The notes under the pieces: model-generated
What the model was told of the DNA's origin: nothing
The model's database searches: none
Seen by the model: the letters and a program-made list of their open reading frames with translations, nothing else
Program-made: the position numbers and the translations under genes
Shown here: positions 1 to 9,250 of the stretch, piece by piece
Position numbering within the stretch: position 1 is the first letter of the stretch
How the letters are laid out: each line of letters begins with the position of its first letter
Source of the DNA: Paraglaciecola algarum
Lineage (GTDB): Bacteria; Pseudomonadota; Gammaproteobacteria; Enterobacterales; Alteromonadaceae
NCBI RefSeq assembly: GCF_021532655.1
Contig: NZ_JAKGAS010000003.1
Location: 248,001 to 312,000 of the forward strand
DNA length: 64,000 nt
Direction: 5' to 3'

Positions 1-63
1 ATTAAATTACAAGCTGATTTAGAAGATGAGATGGACTTAACAGCTATGTATCAAGCGTTGTAA
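1..63 (+). CDS. C-terminal end of a protein cut by the window edge
   Basis: Frame 1 is open from the first base and encodes 20 residues ending in ALYQ-like helical sequence (LEDEMDLTAMYQAL) before TAA at 61-63. The tail is acidic and probably helical. There is too little sequence to name the protein, and the start lies outside the window. It could also be a chance open frame, but the convergent spacing to the next gene on the minus strand fits a real gene end. Confidence 0.45.
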   Translation: MKLQADLEDEMDLTAMYQAL

Positions 64-157
64 TAGCAACAAACTAAATCAAAGCGTGTGTTAATTTAGT
101 TAACGCGCGCTGCTTAATCAGACTACTCTTTTAAGTTTATGGATTAAAATATTAATC

Positions 158-388
158 CTAAGGCAAGGCATCAAACTCTGCACGTTTAGCATCCATAAAT
201 TCTTGCATAGCTTGAGGGTTGGCCATTAACGCTTGTACTTTTGCCATAGCGGCCATATGTTGCGGATCTTGCAGTTGGAACATTTGCATGCCATGTATTT
301 TACTCTGAGTGACGATTTCTTCAAATGTTTCGGCTGAGAATGCTAAATCGCACACGCCACCTAATTGTTTACAAGTCATAGTTTTCAT
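158..388 (-). CDS. DUF1059 family small protein
   Basis: This 76-residue protein begins MKTMTCKQLGG, followed by a C-D-x-x-F-x-A-E-T pattern and a HGMQMF segment. These are the signatures of the DUF1059 family of small soluble proteins of unknown biochemical role. The two N-terminal Cys (residues 6 and 13) are typical of the family. The C-terminal half is a short helical extension rich in Met, Ala and Gln, longer than the minimal domain. The start is supported by AAGGA six bases upstream of ATG. It is a monocistronic unit, convergent with the truncated gene at the window edge. Confidence 0.85.
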   Translation of the reverse strand: MKTMTCKQLGGVCDLAFSAETFEEIVTQSKIHGMQMFQLQDPQHMAAMAKVQALMANPQAMQEFMDAKRAEFDALP

Positions 389-581
389 ATTGGTTCCTTA
401 TTTATACTCAAGCCAGCAATTGAATAATTTGAGTGTACCAAATAAATGCAAGTTTCCCATTACTGTGCGTCTAATAAAATGTAAGTATCGTTGGATTTGC
501 TTTGCCACCAGTTTTTAAAACAAATAAAAATTTTAATTAATGTGTATTTATCAAAATGATAGTGCCAATGGCGAACCATAT

Positions 582-2222
582 TTAGCTTTTATTCTCTGTG
601 CTCAAAACTTGGTTTAAGTTTGAATGTTTGACACTACTTTGCACTAACAATCTAGCCGTTTCTTGATAAGCATGCACAAAATCCGTAATGCCTATACCAG
701 CAAGCGCTTCTTGCTCTGCTAAACTGGTTATTTTTACAATAACCTGAGCACTAGGGTGATAGGCCAACACAGCCTGACAGATAATCTTTTTAGTCAATAA
801 ACTGGTTACTGTGACTATCACACTCGCCGCTTGTTCAACTTTTAACGACTCAAGTACTGGACGCTTATCTAAATGCCCAAAGTAGGCTTTATAGCCTCGC
901 TCTCGGGCTAACAATACATGCTGTAAATTGTCAGAAATAATCACAAAGTTAACATTCTGTTTAGTTAGTTCTTTGGCGACTATTCGTCCGGTAACAGCAA
1001 AACCACATATCACAGTGTGCTGACTTTGATTGATGGGCGAAATCTTGTCTGATTCATAAAATTCCTTAGCGAAATAGGAAGCCAACTTGTAAATATTATT
1101 CACCATAAATGGCGTGACTATCATAGACAATACAGTCACCAAGATTAAAAAACTGCCCAGTTCAGCTGATAGAATTTTTTCACTTAAAGCCAATGAGAAT
1201 ATAGCAAAAGAAAACTCTCCGATTTGGCACAAGGCAATGGCGGTTTTGACAGAATCACTTTTATTGGATTTACGTCTAATCAGCACAAATACAATTAGTG
1301 CCTTAACTAGCATGGCCAAGGCCAATACAGCTAATACAGCCAAAAACTCTTGATAAAAATACACAAAATCGATCTTGGTACCTATGGAGAAAAAGAAGGC
1401 CCCCAGCAACACATCTTTGTATGAGGCAATGTCAGACTCCACCTTTACATGAAAGTTAGTCTCGGCGATTATCATGCCGGCAATGAAGGCCCCTAATGAG
1501 TAAGTGAAACCCATATGGTGGGCAAGTAAAGAAGCCCCAATCACTATGCTTAATACTGAGCCTAAAAATAGCTCTTCTAACTTAGCATTAGTCGAAAAGT
1601 GCAATAACCACTCTATGATTTTTTTACCTAAGGTAAACATAAACACTATGACTAAAGTCGCTGAAATAAAGGTGTTGAGTAACACCTCACTCATAGATAA
1701 TTGATCATTGGCTAAAAAGCTTATCAACAATAAAATTGGGATCACGGCTAAGTCTTGAAAAATTAAAATCGCCACAGACTTTTCGCCATAGGGGGTGACC
1801 ACATCTTTAGACTTTTTCAAATAACTCAGCACTATAGCGGTTGAAGATAAACTAAATGCTAAGGCAATGATCATGGAAGATGTCGTATCAAGCGAAAAGC
1901 CATATTTCGCGATGACAAAAATAACCAAAGCACTGACTAAAACCTGCATACTGCCATTAAAAAAAACGATTTCTTTCATTTTTTTCAATTTATTAAAGGA
2001 CAATTCCAGACCAATAGTAAACATCAAAAAGACTATGCCAAATTCACCAATTAAATCTAATGAATGTAAGTTTTCGCTACCATTAAAGTTAAACAAATTG
2101 CTAATAATTGTGCCGGTTATGATGTAACCGATGATGTGTGACACTGATAGTTTCTTAAATACAATATTCAGCACAGTGGCAATGGCCAAAGAAACAAAAA
2201 TGATGAGTAAAATCGAGTCCAT
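582..2222 (-). CDS. Kef-type/CPA2 monovalent cation:proton antiporter with RCK domain
   Basis: This inner-membrane antiporter (546 aa) probably exchanges K+ or Na+ for protons. Residues 1-385 form about 12 membrane segments of the Na_H exchanger fold, including the Kef-like FQDLAVIP motif near 155-162. Residues about 400-520 form a cytosolic TrkA-N/RCK nucleotide-binding domain. The Rossmann loop reads CGFAVTGR near 406-413, so the second Gly of the usual GxGxxG is Ala, which may alter NAD(H) binding. The length and architecture match KefB/KefC and YbaL-type proteins, but there is no adjacent KefF/KefG ancillary gene. It lies divergent from the lactate dehydrogenase gene. The family assignment is firm; the ion and regulator are not. 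Confidence 0.9.
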   Translation of the reverse strand: MDSILLIIFVSLAIATVLNIVFKKLSVSHIIGYIITGTIISNLFNFNGSENLHSLDLIGEFGIVFLMFTIGLELSFNKLKKMKEIVFFNGSMQVLVSALVIFVIAKYGFSLDTTSSMIIALAFSLSSTAIVLSYLKKSKDVVTPYGEKSVAILIFQDLAVIPILLLISFLANDQLSMSEVLLNTFISATLVIVFMFTLGKKIIEWLLHFSTNAKLEELFLGSVLSIVIGASLLAHHMGFTYSLGAFIAGMIIAETNFHVKVESDIASYKDVLLGAFFFSIGTKIDFVYFYQEFLAVLAVLALAMLVKALIVFVLIRRKSNKSDSVKTAIALCQIGEFSFAIFSLALSEKILSAELGSFLILVTVLSMIVTPFMVNNIYKLASYFAKEFYESDKISPINQSQHTVICGFAVTGRIVAKELTKQNVNFVIISDNLQHVLLARERGYKAYFGHLDKRPVLESLKVEQAASVIVTVTSLLTKKIICQAVLAYHPSAQVIVKITSLAEQEALAGIGITDFVHAYQETARLLVQSSVKHSNLNQVLSTENKS

Positions 2223-2407
2223 GAAATAACCTAAAATTGAAAAGTAAAAGGATAAAAAAGTTTACTTGGCCATTCTACCTAGGATTAAACCCGGACACAT
2301 GTGTTAAATGGTATAAGCACAAAATTATTGCATTTGTAGATTGATATACAGAATAAAAAGCCGTTAAATAATGTTATCAAAACAACTCATATTAATTGGT
2401 TTTTGTC

Positions 2408-3412
2408 ATGACTCAATCAAGCTCCAACAAAGTGGCATTTTTCAGCAGTAAAAGTTTCGACAAACAAGTATTTGCTCAATTTGAGCAAACTAAGCCGGTT
2501 ATTGTTAGCCATATAGAATCGCGCTTGGAACAAACAACCGTTGCTCTAGCTGCTGGTTTTGACACTGTATGTGTGTTTGTAAATGATGACGTCAACACTC
2601 AAGTGGTAGAGCAACTCGCTGAGTTAGGTGTAAAACATGTCGCCCTGCGCTGTGCAGGTTACAATAATGTAGATATTACAACCTGCCACAAATTAGGCAT
2701 AAGTGTGAGTCACGTACCGGTATATTCACCTTACTCAGTGGCGGAACATGCTTTATCTTTAATCTTGACCTTAAACCGCCGCACTCATAAAGCTTATAAT
2801 CGAGTTAAAGAGGGCAACTTTGAGCTACAAGGTTTACTAGGGTTTACCCTACACAATAAAACAATAGGTGTGATTGGCACTGGCCATATTGGTAGTGCTT
2901 TTATTAATATTGTTGAAGGATTTGGTTGTAAAATTTTAGCCTACGACCCAACTCCCAACCCTCTAATTAAATCAAAAGTTGAATATGTAGACCTACAATA
3001 TTTATTGACTCACAGCGATATTATTAGTTTGCACTGCCCACTTACCCAAGATAATTCCCATATGATCAATGTTAACGCCATCCAACAGATGAAAGATGGT
3101 GTGATGATTATCAATACATCTAGAGGGGGCTTAATCGATACCAGTGCATTAATCAAAGGTCTTAAAACTCAAAAAATTGGCTATGTAGGATTAGACGTAT
3201 ACGAAATGGAGTCGGAACTATTTTTTAGAGATCGCTCATACGAGGTGATCCAAGATGATTTATTCCAAAGATTATCCACCTTCCATAACGTTCTGATCAC
3301 AGGTCATCAAGGTTTTTTTACCCAAGAAGCCCTAAATGAAATTGCCACTACCACCATCAACAACATTTGTGGTGTAACCGAAGGACAAACTAACCACGAT
3401 AATTTTTTATAA
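2408..3412 (+). CDS. ldhA: D-lactate dehydrogenase (2-hydroxyacid dehydrogenase family)
   Basis: This cytosolic NAD-dependent enzyme interconverts pyruvate and D-lactate in fermentation. The 334-residue product has the NAD-binding GTGHIG motif near 157-162, the LHCPLT segment, catalytic Arg in NTSRGG (about 239), the acidic DVYEME region (about 263-268) and the catalytic His of ITGHQGF (about 300). The YEMESELFF stretch is characteristic of the LdhA subfamily rather than of phosphoglycerate or formate dehydrogenases. A TTG four codons upstream (2396) is open, but ATG at 2408 is the more likely start. No good Shine-Dalgarno sequence is visible for either. Confidence 0.9.
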   Translation: MTQSSSNKVAFFSSKSFDKQVFAQFEQTKPVIVSHIESRLEQTTVALAAGFDTVCVFVNDDVNTQVVEQLAELGVKHVALRCAGYNNVDITTCHKLGISVSHVPVYSPYSVAEHALSLILTLNRRTHKAYNRVKEGNFELQGLLGFTLHNKTIGVIGTGHIGSAFINIVEGFGCKILAYDPTPNPLIKSKVEYVDLQYLLTHSDIISLHCPLTQDNSHMINVNAIQQMKDGVMIINTSRGGLIDTSALIKGLKTQKIGYVGLDVYEMESELFFRDRSYEVIQDDLFQRLSTFHNVLITGHQGFFTQEALNEIATTTINNICGVTEGQTNHDNFL

Positions 3413-3530
3413 CTTTTCATACCTAAGTATCGATTTGTAGATTTTTTAAGCGGTAAAAAATTGCTTTAATATTTGTCAGAAGCAAAGTAAGGCTTTAAAC
3501 CTAACCACTTAAATTACTGAGCATTTAACT

Positions 3531-3926
3531 ATGTTGAAAAATATTAAATCATCTATCGCCATTGTCACCACTTCTTTCATTCTTGCTGGCAACGCCCAAG
3601 CAGATGTAGGAGAAGCATTACAAAATATCTGCACCATTGTAAAAGCGGATGATAAAGGCGAACTACGTAAAAAAATGAAAATGGTAGAGTCTGATTTTAG
3701 TCTTAAAATTAAAGATTATTATTCAGGTGTATCCTGTGGTGGTAACAGCTTAATTCGTACTGCTATGTTGAGCAATGCAATTGAAACAGGCACATTAATC
3801 GTGAAAAAAATGCCTAAAAGTGACTTAAGTGCACCAGAAAAAGATGGTAAAACAGTCGCTGTTTGGGCCGCTGAAAACGGCTTAGCTGACTCGCCTATCG
3901 CGGCTGTACTTAAAGACCGCATCTAA
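3531..3926 (+). CDS. DUF3718 exported protein
   Basis: This 131-residue periplasmic protein has a cleavable signal peptide (hydrophobic core about 8-22, Ala-Gln-Ala cleavage near 25). The mature part contains the DUF3718 hallmarks: an early ICTIVKADD segment, Lys/Arg-rich helices, then Y-x-G-V-S-C-G-G-N-S-L with Cys near 68, paired with the Cys near 33. Function is unknown. DUF3718 genes are recognised mainly in Alteromonadales and relatives. It is monocistronic and ends in a strong intrinsic terminator. Confidence 0.85.
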   Translation: MLKNIKSSIAIVTTSFILAGNAQADVGEALQNICTIVKADDKGELRKKMKMVESDFSLKIKDYYSGVSCGGNSLIRTAMLSNAIETGTLIVKKMPKSDLSAPEKDGKTVAVWAAENGLADSPIAAVLKDRI

Positions 3927-4007
3927 TTATTAAAAGGGTATTTACCCTTTCGTCAAAGTCTACATGCTGGTTGACACCTTATGTTAATAATCGGTCAACC
4001 TTGAAAG

Positions 4008-4031
4008 CGGCCTCTTTTGAGGCCGTTTTTT
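4008..4031 (+). terminator. Rho-independent terminator after the DUF3718 gene
   Basis: A perfect 7-bp GC-rich stem (CGGCCTC/GAGGCCG) with a TTTT loop is followed directly by six T. It lies 82 bases after the DUF3718 stop codon and also separates it from the convergent GMC gene. Confidence 0.92.
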
Positions 4032-4044
4032 ATTCTACAAATAT

Positions 4045-5745
4045 TTATATATTTCCTTGTTTTAACAATTTGACCGCGTGATCGACAGCTCTAGCAGTTA
4101 ATGCCATAAAGGTTAGAGTTGGATTTACACAACTAGATGAGGTCATACAGGCACCATCTGTGACAAATACGTTCGGCGCTTCATGCACTTGATTCCATTT
4201 ATTTAACACAGAGTTAGACGGATCATGGCCCATTCTGGCGGTACCCATTTCATGAATAGCCAAGCCTGGTAACATATCGCCCATATGGCTTTTTATGTCT
4301 GTTACTCCAGACGCTTTTAGCATAGCTTCACCTTCACGGATCATATCCACCACCAGCTTGTGTTCGTTATCTTTGAAACGAGCATTGAGTACCACTTGTG
4401 GAATGCCATAAGGATCAAGATCATCAAAATCTAAGGTCATTTTATTGTCTTTGTAGGGTAAACATTCAGCAAAACCATATAAAGCAATACGCCAAGGCCC
4501 AGGTGTTTGCACTCCCTGCTTAAACTTTTTACCAAAACCAGGTGTCGCCCCAGCTCGTTGCCCCCAGCCATCCGTAGTGGCTGCGCCTTGAAAATTGTAA
4601 CCGCGCAAAAATTCAGCACCTTTGTCTGGAGTAGATTTAAGATTTTTAAAACGGGGAATATACAGACCGGTAGGTCGACGACCCTTTTCAATTTTTCCTA
4701 CGAATCCAGGTACGTTTCCTGAAATACGTGTGCCCCAAGTGTGATCCATTAAATAATGACCCAATGCCCCCGATGAACCACCTAATCCCTTAGGTGCAGC
4801 TTTAGATCGCGAATTCATCAATATTTGGGTGGAAGCAATTGTCGATGCACATAAAAATACAATTTTAGAGCGAAAAATATGTTCTTGTTTAGTTTCACTG
4901 TCTATTACTTTTACCCCAGTCACTCTTTGTTTTTCACCATCATATTCTAACGAGGCCACTACAGAGTTGGGGCGAATACTCAAATTACCGGTGCGCTGCG
5001 CGGCAGGCAAAGACACACTCACCGCAGAATAATAACCGCCAAATGAACAGCCAGTATTACATTGATTTCTTAATTGACAACTTGTTCTGCCTTGTTCGGG
5101 GCGAGCCTCAGTGGTATTAGCACTACGGCCAATAATCAAATTACGTTCTGGGAAGTTTTTTTCAATTTTACCTTTAACAAACTTTTCAGCCACATTCAGA
5201 TCCAAAGCTGGGGTAAAAATGCTGTCTGGCAATTGAGGTAAATTTTCAACTGAACCTTGCACCCCTATATATTTTTCAACTTTGGCATACCAAGGTTCAA
5301 TATCTTTATAACGAATTGGCCAATCAATTCCATGACCATCATTTTTATTAGCCTCAAAATCTAGATCACTCCAACGATAAACTTGGCGGCCCCATAGGTT
5401 AGACTTACCTCCTACTGTTCCTGGTCTCACCCAAATAAAAGGAGTTTGGGTATCGGTTTTATATGGGGCATCTTTTTCTTTAGCAAAGAAGTGCTCATTA
5501 CTATCATAAACATAGTTATGATAAGTTCCGTATTCTTGCTTTCTTCGAGCATAGTCTGCACCATTAGTATGGCTGCGCTCCCAGGGCTTAATATGCTCAG
5601 TAATATATCCAGTTTGGTGGGTCATTTTTCCACCTCTTTCAAGTACTAACACCTTAAGCCCAGCTTCACATAAATCTTTTGCTGCCCAGCCGCCACTGGC
5701 ACCAGACCCCACTACTATGGCATCAAATTCGTTATTCTCGCTCAT
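4045..5745 (-). CDS. GMC family oxidoreductase (sugar/glucoside dehydrogenase large subunit type)
   Basis: This flavoprotein (566 aa) of the glucose-methanol-choline family oxidises a sugar or polyol hydroxyl. The N-terminus has the FAD Rossmann motif VGSGASGG. The C-terminal GMC_oxred_C region has the active-site pair His in AIHEMGTARMG and Asn in CVNPTLT. A Cys cluster near 230-240 (CQLRNQCNTGC) is typical of the fructose-dehydrogenase/glucoside 3-dehydrogenase subgroup. It has no signal of its own and probably rides through Tat with its partner, the next gene upstream. ATG at 5745 is chosen over GTG at 5748 because AAGGA lies six bases upstream of the ATG. It is last in a three-gene operon. 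The substrate is inferred, not shown. Confidence 0.88.
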   Translation of the reverse strand: MSENNEFDAIVVGSGASGGWAAKDLCEAGLKVLVLERGGKMTHQTGYITEHIKPWERSHTNGADYARRKQEYGTYHNYVYDSNEHFFAKEKDAPYKTDTQTPFIWVRPGTVGGKSNLWGRQVYRWSDLDFEANKNDGHGIDWPIRYKDIEPWYAKVEKYIGVQGSVENLPQLPDSIFTPALDLNVAEKFVKGKIEKNFPERNLIIGRSANTTEARPEQGRTSCQLRNQCNTGCSFGGYYSAVSVSLPAAQRTGNLSIRPNSVVASLEYDGEKQRVTGVKVIDSETKQEHIFRSKIVFLCASTIASTQILMNSRSKAAPKGLGGSSGALGHYLMDHTWGTRISGNVPGFVGKIEKGRRPTGLYIPRFKNLKSTPDKGAEFLRGYNFQGAATTDGWGQRAGATPGFGKKFKQGVQTPGPWRIALYGFAECLPYKDNKMTLDFDDLDPYGIPQVVLNARFKDNEHKLVVDMIREGEAMLKASGVTDIKSHMGDMLPGLAIHEMGTARMGHDPSNSVLNKWNQVHEAPNVFVTDGACMTSSSCVNPTLTFMALTARAVDHAVKLLKQGNI

Positions 5746-5770
5746 CACACATCCTTAAAGTCTTGGAAGC

Positions 5771-6421
5771 TTAATTAGTAAAATGTTTACCGTAAGTGGC
5801 AAAATCAGCATCGCCAATGTATTCACCCGGTACTGGGTCATAAATGAGTGCTTGAGTTGCCCCAATCTCAGATGTGTAATAAGCCAACACAGTTAAATTC
5901 TTAATTTGTGAAAAGAAACCATTTCCTGCTCTATGCCTGTCTCCCCAAGGTGCCCAATCCTGCGGGGTAATCGCCACTCTTTGGCTATGACCACCTTTTT
6001 CCCCATCACTTATTGCTCCTAATACATTTTGCTCTGCATCTTCTAATGCGACGATTTGTTGCTCTTCTGAACAGGCTATAAAATCCTTGCCAAAAGACAC
6101 TAAACAATGGTTATCCAATAATCTCATTCCATGAAACAAATATTTTTTGTCATAATCTGCATACCAATTAGAAACGAGAGTATCGATAAAATCAGGCACA
6201 CCGGCTTCAATTGCGCCTGGCGTATCAGTTTGTGGAATGATCATCTCAGTCAACAACTCGATCATTTTTCGTTGTTTCGGGCTAAAAATACTTGGCCCTG
6301 TAAACAGGTGAGCTTGTTTGTTTGATGCTGAGGCATACGCATTCACGGCTGACAGCACAGGTGCACTCACTGCTGCCCCCATAACTGCCATAGCCTGTAT
6401 AAGTAACTCTCTACGATTCAT
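5771..6421 (-). CDS. Gluconate 2-dehydrogenase subunit 3-like Tat-exported small subunit
   Basis: This 216-residue protein starts with NRRELL and a hydrophobic AMAVMGAAVSA stretch, a Tat-type signal. The mature domain has the KQRKMIELLTEMIIPQTDTPGA pattern (written here in pieces: KQRKMIEL, EMIIPQTDTPGA) that defines the gluconate_2-dh3 family. Such subunits act as the exported chaperone or small partner of GMC flavoproteins, as in the LacB-type partners of glucoside 3-dehydrogenases. It ends 25 bases before the GMC gene starts. AAGGT lies eight bases upstream of its ATG. Confidence in the family is high; the exact oxidised sugar is unknown. Confidence 0.87.
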   Translation of the reverse strand: MNRRELLIQAMAVMGAAVSAPVLSAVNAYASASNKQAHLFTGPSIFSPKQRKMIELLTEMIIPQTDTPGAIEAGVPDFIDTLVSNWYADYDKKYLFHGMRLLDNHCLVSFGKDFIACSEEQQIVALEDAEQNVLGAISDGEKGGHSQRVAITPQDWAPWGDRHRAGNGFFSQIKNLTVLAYYTSEIGATQALIYDPVPGEYIGDADFATYGKHFTN

Positions 6422-6467
6422 TTCGTTTTACCTTGAGTGGTCTTAAGTGTTTTTAAGTAACAACAAA

Positions 6468-7400
6468 TTATACTGGGTCAGTCTTTTTATAAGCTTCAAT
6501 TAAGGCTTTTTCACCGGCTAAACCTGTTCTAGATTTGCCATGTTCCATACCTACAATGCCATCGAATCCCTTTTTATGGATATGAGCAAAAATGTTTTTA
6601 TAATTGATTTCCCCTGTAGTGGGCTCATTACGGCCTGGGTTATCTCCTACTTGGAAATAGGCTGTGTGATCCCACGCAGCATCAATAGTATTAATAATAT
6701 TGCCGCTTTGAATTTGTTCATGGTAAATATCAAATAATATTTTACATTGAAGGCGGTTTACCGCAGTACATAAAGCATAAGCTTGGTCGACTGAGGTCAA
6801 GAAAATATCTGGATGGTTAACTCGAGTATTCAGGGGCTCCAACACCATGGTCAGATCATGCTTTTCAAAAATGTCACACACTCTATGCAAGAGTTCAATG
6901 ATATTGGCCGTTTGAAAGCCCATTGGCATTCTAGGATCAACAAAGCCAGGTACGACAGTAGTCCATTTGGCATTGACTCGTTTGGCTGCTTCTACTTGGC
7001 TTTTCACTAAAGATAAAAACGCGTCCCTGGCACCTTGATCATTACCAGAAAACACAGGCTTAGTTGACCAAAAGTTTTTTGCCATTCCCGACACATATAC
7101 GCCCATTTGCATATCATGCTTTGCTAAAGCTTTGCCAATTCGAATTTGCTCAGCCACTGGCACATTGGGTAATCCATTAAACTCCCAAGCCTTGAAACCT
7201 TGCTCAGCAGCAAATCGAATTTGATCGACTATATCCTTGCCAGCAGAGTGCTCAAAATGCCCATGGTGAGGAGCGTAATTTAATTGAAATGCATTTCCAT
7301 GAGCAGCGTCAGTTGCTGCTGATTTAGCCAGAACATTGGCTGAAATTGCACTGGCTCCGACTAATGCGCCTGTGCCCACAACAAAATCACGTCTATTCAT
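6468..7400 (-). CDS. Tat-exported hydroxypyruvate isomerase-family TIM-barrel protein
   Basis: This 310-residue protein begins MNRRDF plus a hydrophobic Ala-rich segment, a Tat signal. It is followed by an AP endonuclease 2/xylose isomerase-like TIM barrel. The metal/active-site segments VLEPLN, FDIYHEQ, GDNPGRNEP and GMEHGKS match hydroxypyruvate isomerases (Hyi/OtnI). A periplasmic copy cannot use the usual cytosolic route, so its substrate is probably a keto-sugar made by the GMC enzyme downstream. The open frame continues 34 codons upstream, but ATG 7400 with AGGATGG ahead of it and the Tat motif fixes the start. It is first in the operon. Confidence 0.87.
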   Translation of the reverse strand: MNRRDFVVGTGALVGASAISANVLAKSAATDAAHGNAFQLNYAPHHGHFEHSAGKDIVDQIRFAAEQGFKAWEFNGLPNVPVAEQIRIGKALAKHDMQMGVYVSGMAKNFWSTKPVFSGNDQGARDAFLSLVKSQVEAAKRVNAKWTTVVPGFVDPRMPMGFQTANIIELLHRVCDIFEKHDLTMVLEPLNTRVNHPDIFLTSVDQAYALCTAVNRLQCKILFDIYHEQIQSGNIINTIDAAWDHTAYFQVGDNPGRNEPTTGEINYKNIFAHIHKKGFDGIVGMEHGKSRTGLAGEKALIEAYKKTDPV

Positions 7401-7704
7401 ATTGCACCATCCTAAATCCCAATTAACAAAATCTATTACCCAAAAGGTAAATCTTCCCAACACAAAATACCGAACAACAAAGTAATTACAATTAATTAAC
7501 AAGTTAAGGTTAACAGAATGCTAAATAACGCAAAGGTATTTTGATAAAGCATTTTGGATTGGGAGAATAAATTAGAGTTAGCTACATAAATTATTATCAC
7601 TCAATCCCCTAGTGACAGTTTTATTATTGACTGTTCAGCAAATCTTGATATAAAGCCTGCATATGCATTAATGTAATCGAATCAATACTTTGGGAATCAA
7701 CACT

Positions 7705-8409
7705 TTGAACAAAAACCTTATAACGAATGGTTTAGCTATTTTACTCATTGCCTGTGGTTTTATTTTAGAAAATCAGATTATCAAAACAGTTGGCCTGTTT
7801 GCTTTGTCTGGCGCCATCACCAACTGGATCGCCATTCATATGTTATTTGAAAAAGTGCCTGGCTTGTATGGCTCTGGGGTGATCCCAGAACGTTTCGAAG
7901 ATTTTAAAGCTGGCATTCGTAATTTAATCATGCAGCAGTTTTTCACTGCAGAAAATATCCAACGTTTTTTAACTGATGGTAAACAGAGTTTAGATCTAAA
8001 CTTAGCTCCTATTATTGATAAAGTAGACTTAGCGCCCACTTTTGACTCTTTGGTGGCAGTTATTCAAGCTTCTTCTTTTGGTCAAATGTTAGGCATGTTT
8101 GGTGGTGTTGAAGCCTTAGAGCCACTCAAACAGCCATTTATTGACAAAATGACTAACTCTATTAAAGACATCACTCAAGGTGAAGAGTTTGCAAAAATTC
8201 TTCAAGAACAAGTTCAACATCCTGAGATGGGCGACGATTTACAACAAAAGATCGCCAATATTGTAGAACAACGTTTAAACGAACTTACCCCTAAAATGGT
8301 CAAAGATATTATTCAACAAATGATCAAAGAGCATCTAGGTTGGTTAGTAGTATGGGGTGGTGTATTTGGCGGCTTGATTGGTTTTATAGCCTCCATCACT
8401 AATATTTAA
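7705..8409 (+). CDS. DUF445 family membrane protein
   Basis: This protein of about 234 residues has two N-terminal membrane segments (LAILLIACGFIL and the GLFALSGAITNW region), a soluble helical middle and a C-terminal membrane anchor (WGGVFGGLIGFIASI). The NWIAIHMLFEKVPGLYGSGVIP motif (in pieces: NWIAIHMLF, YGSGVIP) defines DUF445 (YheB/YjiN-like) proteins of unknown function. No ATG start exists. TTG at 7705 has GGGA nine bases upstream and gives the family-like MNKNLITN start; TTG at 7690 is the longer alternative. It is convergent with the pseudouridine synthase. Confidence 0.8.
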   Translation: MNKNLITNGLAILLIACGFILENQIIKTVGLFALSGAITNWIAIHMLFEKVPGLYGSGVIPERFEDFKAGIRNLIMQQFFTAENIQRFLTDGKQSLDLNLAPIIDKVDLAPTFDSLVAVIQASSFGQMLGMFGGVEALEPLKQPFIDKMTNSIKDITQGEEFAKILQEQVQHPEMGDDLQQKIANIVEQRLNELTPKMVKDIIQQMIKEHLGWLVVWGGVFGGLIGFIASITNI

Positions 8410-8443
8410 TAGCTAGTTTATTCGTAAATAATCAGTCACAAAT

Positions 8444-9130
8444 TCAAAAAGGACAAGAACTTTTTATCGTCATAGGGTTTCGAGTAACAGGGTGTAGAAA
8501 CTTAAGCTCTATGGCATGTAATAGCATTCTAGACGCCATAGCCAGTGTGTGCTCAGAGCCATACAAATCGCAGCCTAATATAGGATGTCCAAATCCTTGG
8601 CTGTGGATCCTAAGTTGATGGGTGCGGCCAGTGATAGGGGTAAATTCAACTCGTGTTCGATTAGGTGAATTAAGCCGCTCTAACACTTTAAAGTGACTCA
8701 CCGCAGGTTTTCCTGTTTGCCGGCATACTTTTAAGCGTGGAAAATTGGCTTTGTCTTTTGAGATGGGTAAATCAATCTCACCTTTACTATTTTCAAGGTG
8801 CCCATTCAACATTGCTTCATACCGTTTAAGTACAGTTCTGTCTTGAAACTGCTTTGTTAGCTCTGCGTTAACACTTTTATTTTTAGCCAATAACAACACA
8901 CCCGAAGTGCCAAAATCTAAACGGTGAACTAGAGTAATTTCAGGGTAATCCGGCACTAACCTGTAATGCACCGAATCTATATTCAACGGATTTTTACCGG
9001 ATAAACTCAGCAATTTACTGGGTTTATTAATCAGCAAAATATGCTCATCTTCAAATAGAGTTTCTATTTTTTCTAAACATTCTGGCACAACAAAATCATC
9101 AAAAACAGGCATATTGGTTGTATCACTCAA
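8444..9130 (-). CDS. RluA-family pseudouridine synthase
   Basis: This 228-residue RNA-modifying enzyme carries the catalytic HRLDFGTSG motif, whose Asp attacks uridine, and the ITGRTHQLRIH motif. The size, lack of an S4 domain and the LLINKPSKLLS start resemble E. coli RluA, which modifies 23S rRNA U746 and tRNA U32. It lacks the extra domains of RluC/RluD. The target RNA is inferred by family only. It is transcribed alone, with a repeat-like spacer separating it from the upstream ABC exporter gene. Confidence 0.87.
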   Translation of the reverse strand: MSDTTNMPVFDDFVVPECLEKIETLFEDEHILLINKPSKLLSLSGKNPLNIDSVHYRLVPDYPEITLVHRLDFGTSGVLLLAKNKSVNAELTKQFQDRTVLKRYEAMLNGHLENSKGEIDLPISKDKANFPRLKVCRQTGKPAVSHFKVLERLNSPNRTRVEFTPITGRTHQLRIHSQGFGHPILGCDLYGSEHTLAMASRMLLHAIELKFLHPVTRNPMTIKSSCPF

Positions 9131-9174
9131 TTTAGCATTTTCTAAAAAAACAGCATAGTGACGAACGACTAGAC

Positions 9175-9228
9175 ACGAGCTTCGAGCTAAAAACTAACGA
9201 TTTCGAATGCTCTTTACTCAAAGCTCGT
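9175..9228. repeat. Spaced inverted repeat in intergenic spacer
   Basis: ACGAGCTT (9175-9182) and AAGCTCGT (9221-9228) are perfect inverted copies separated by 38 bases, with an extra CGAGCT copy inside the loop. The stem could fold in RNA from either strand, but no T run follows. It lies between two same-strand genes and may be a dispersed repeat. Confidence 0.5.
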
Positions 9229-9250
9229 ATCTCGATGCTTGCAACTTCTT

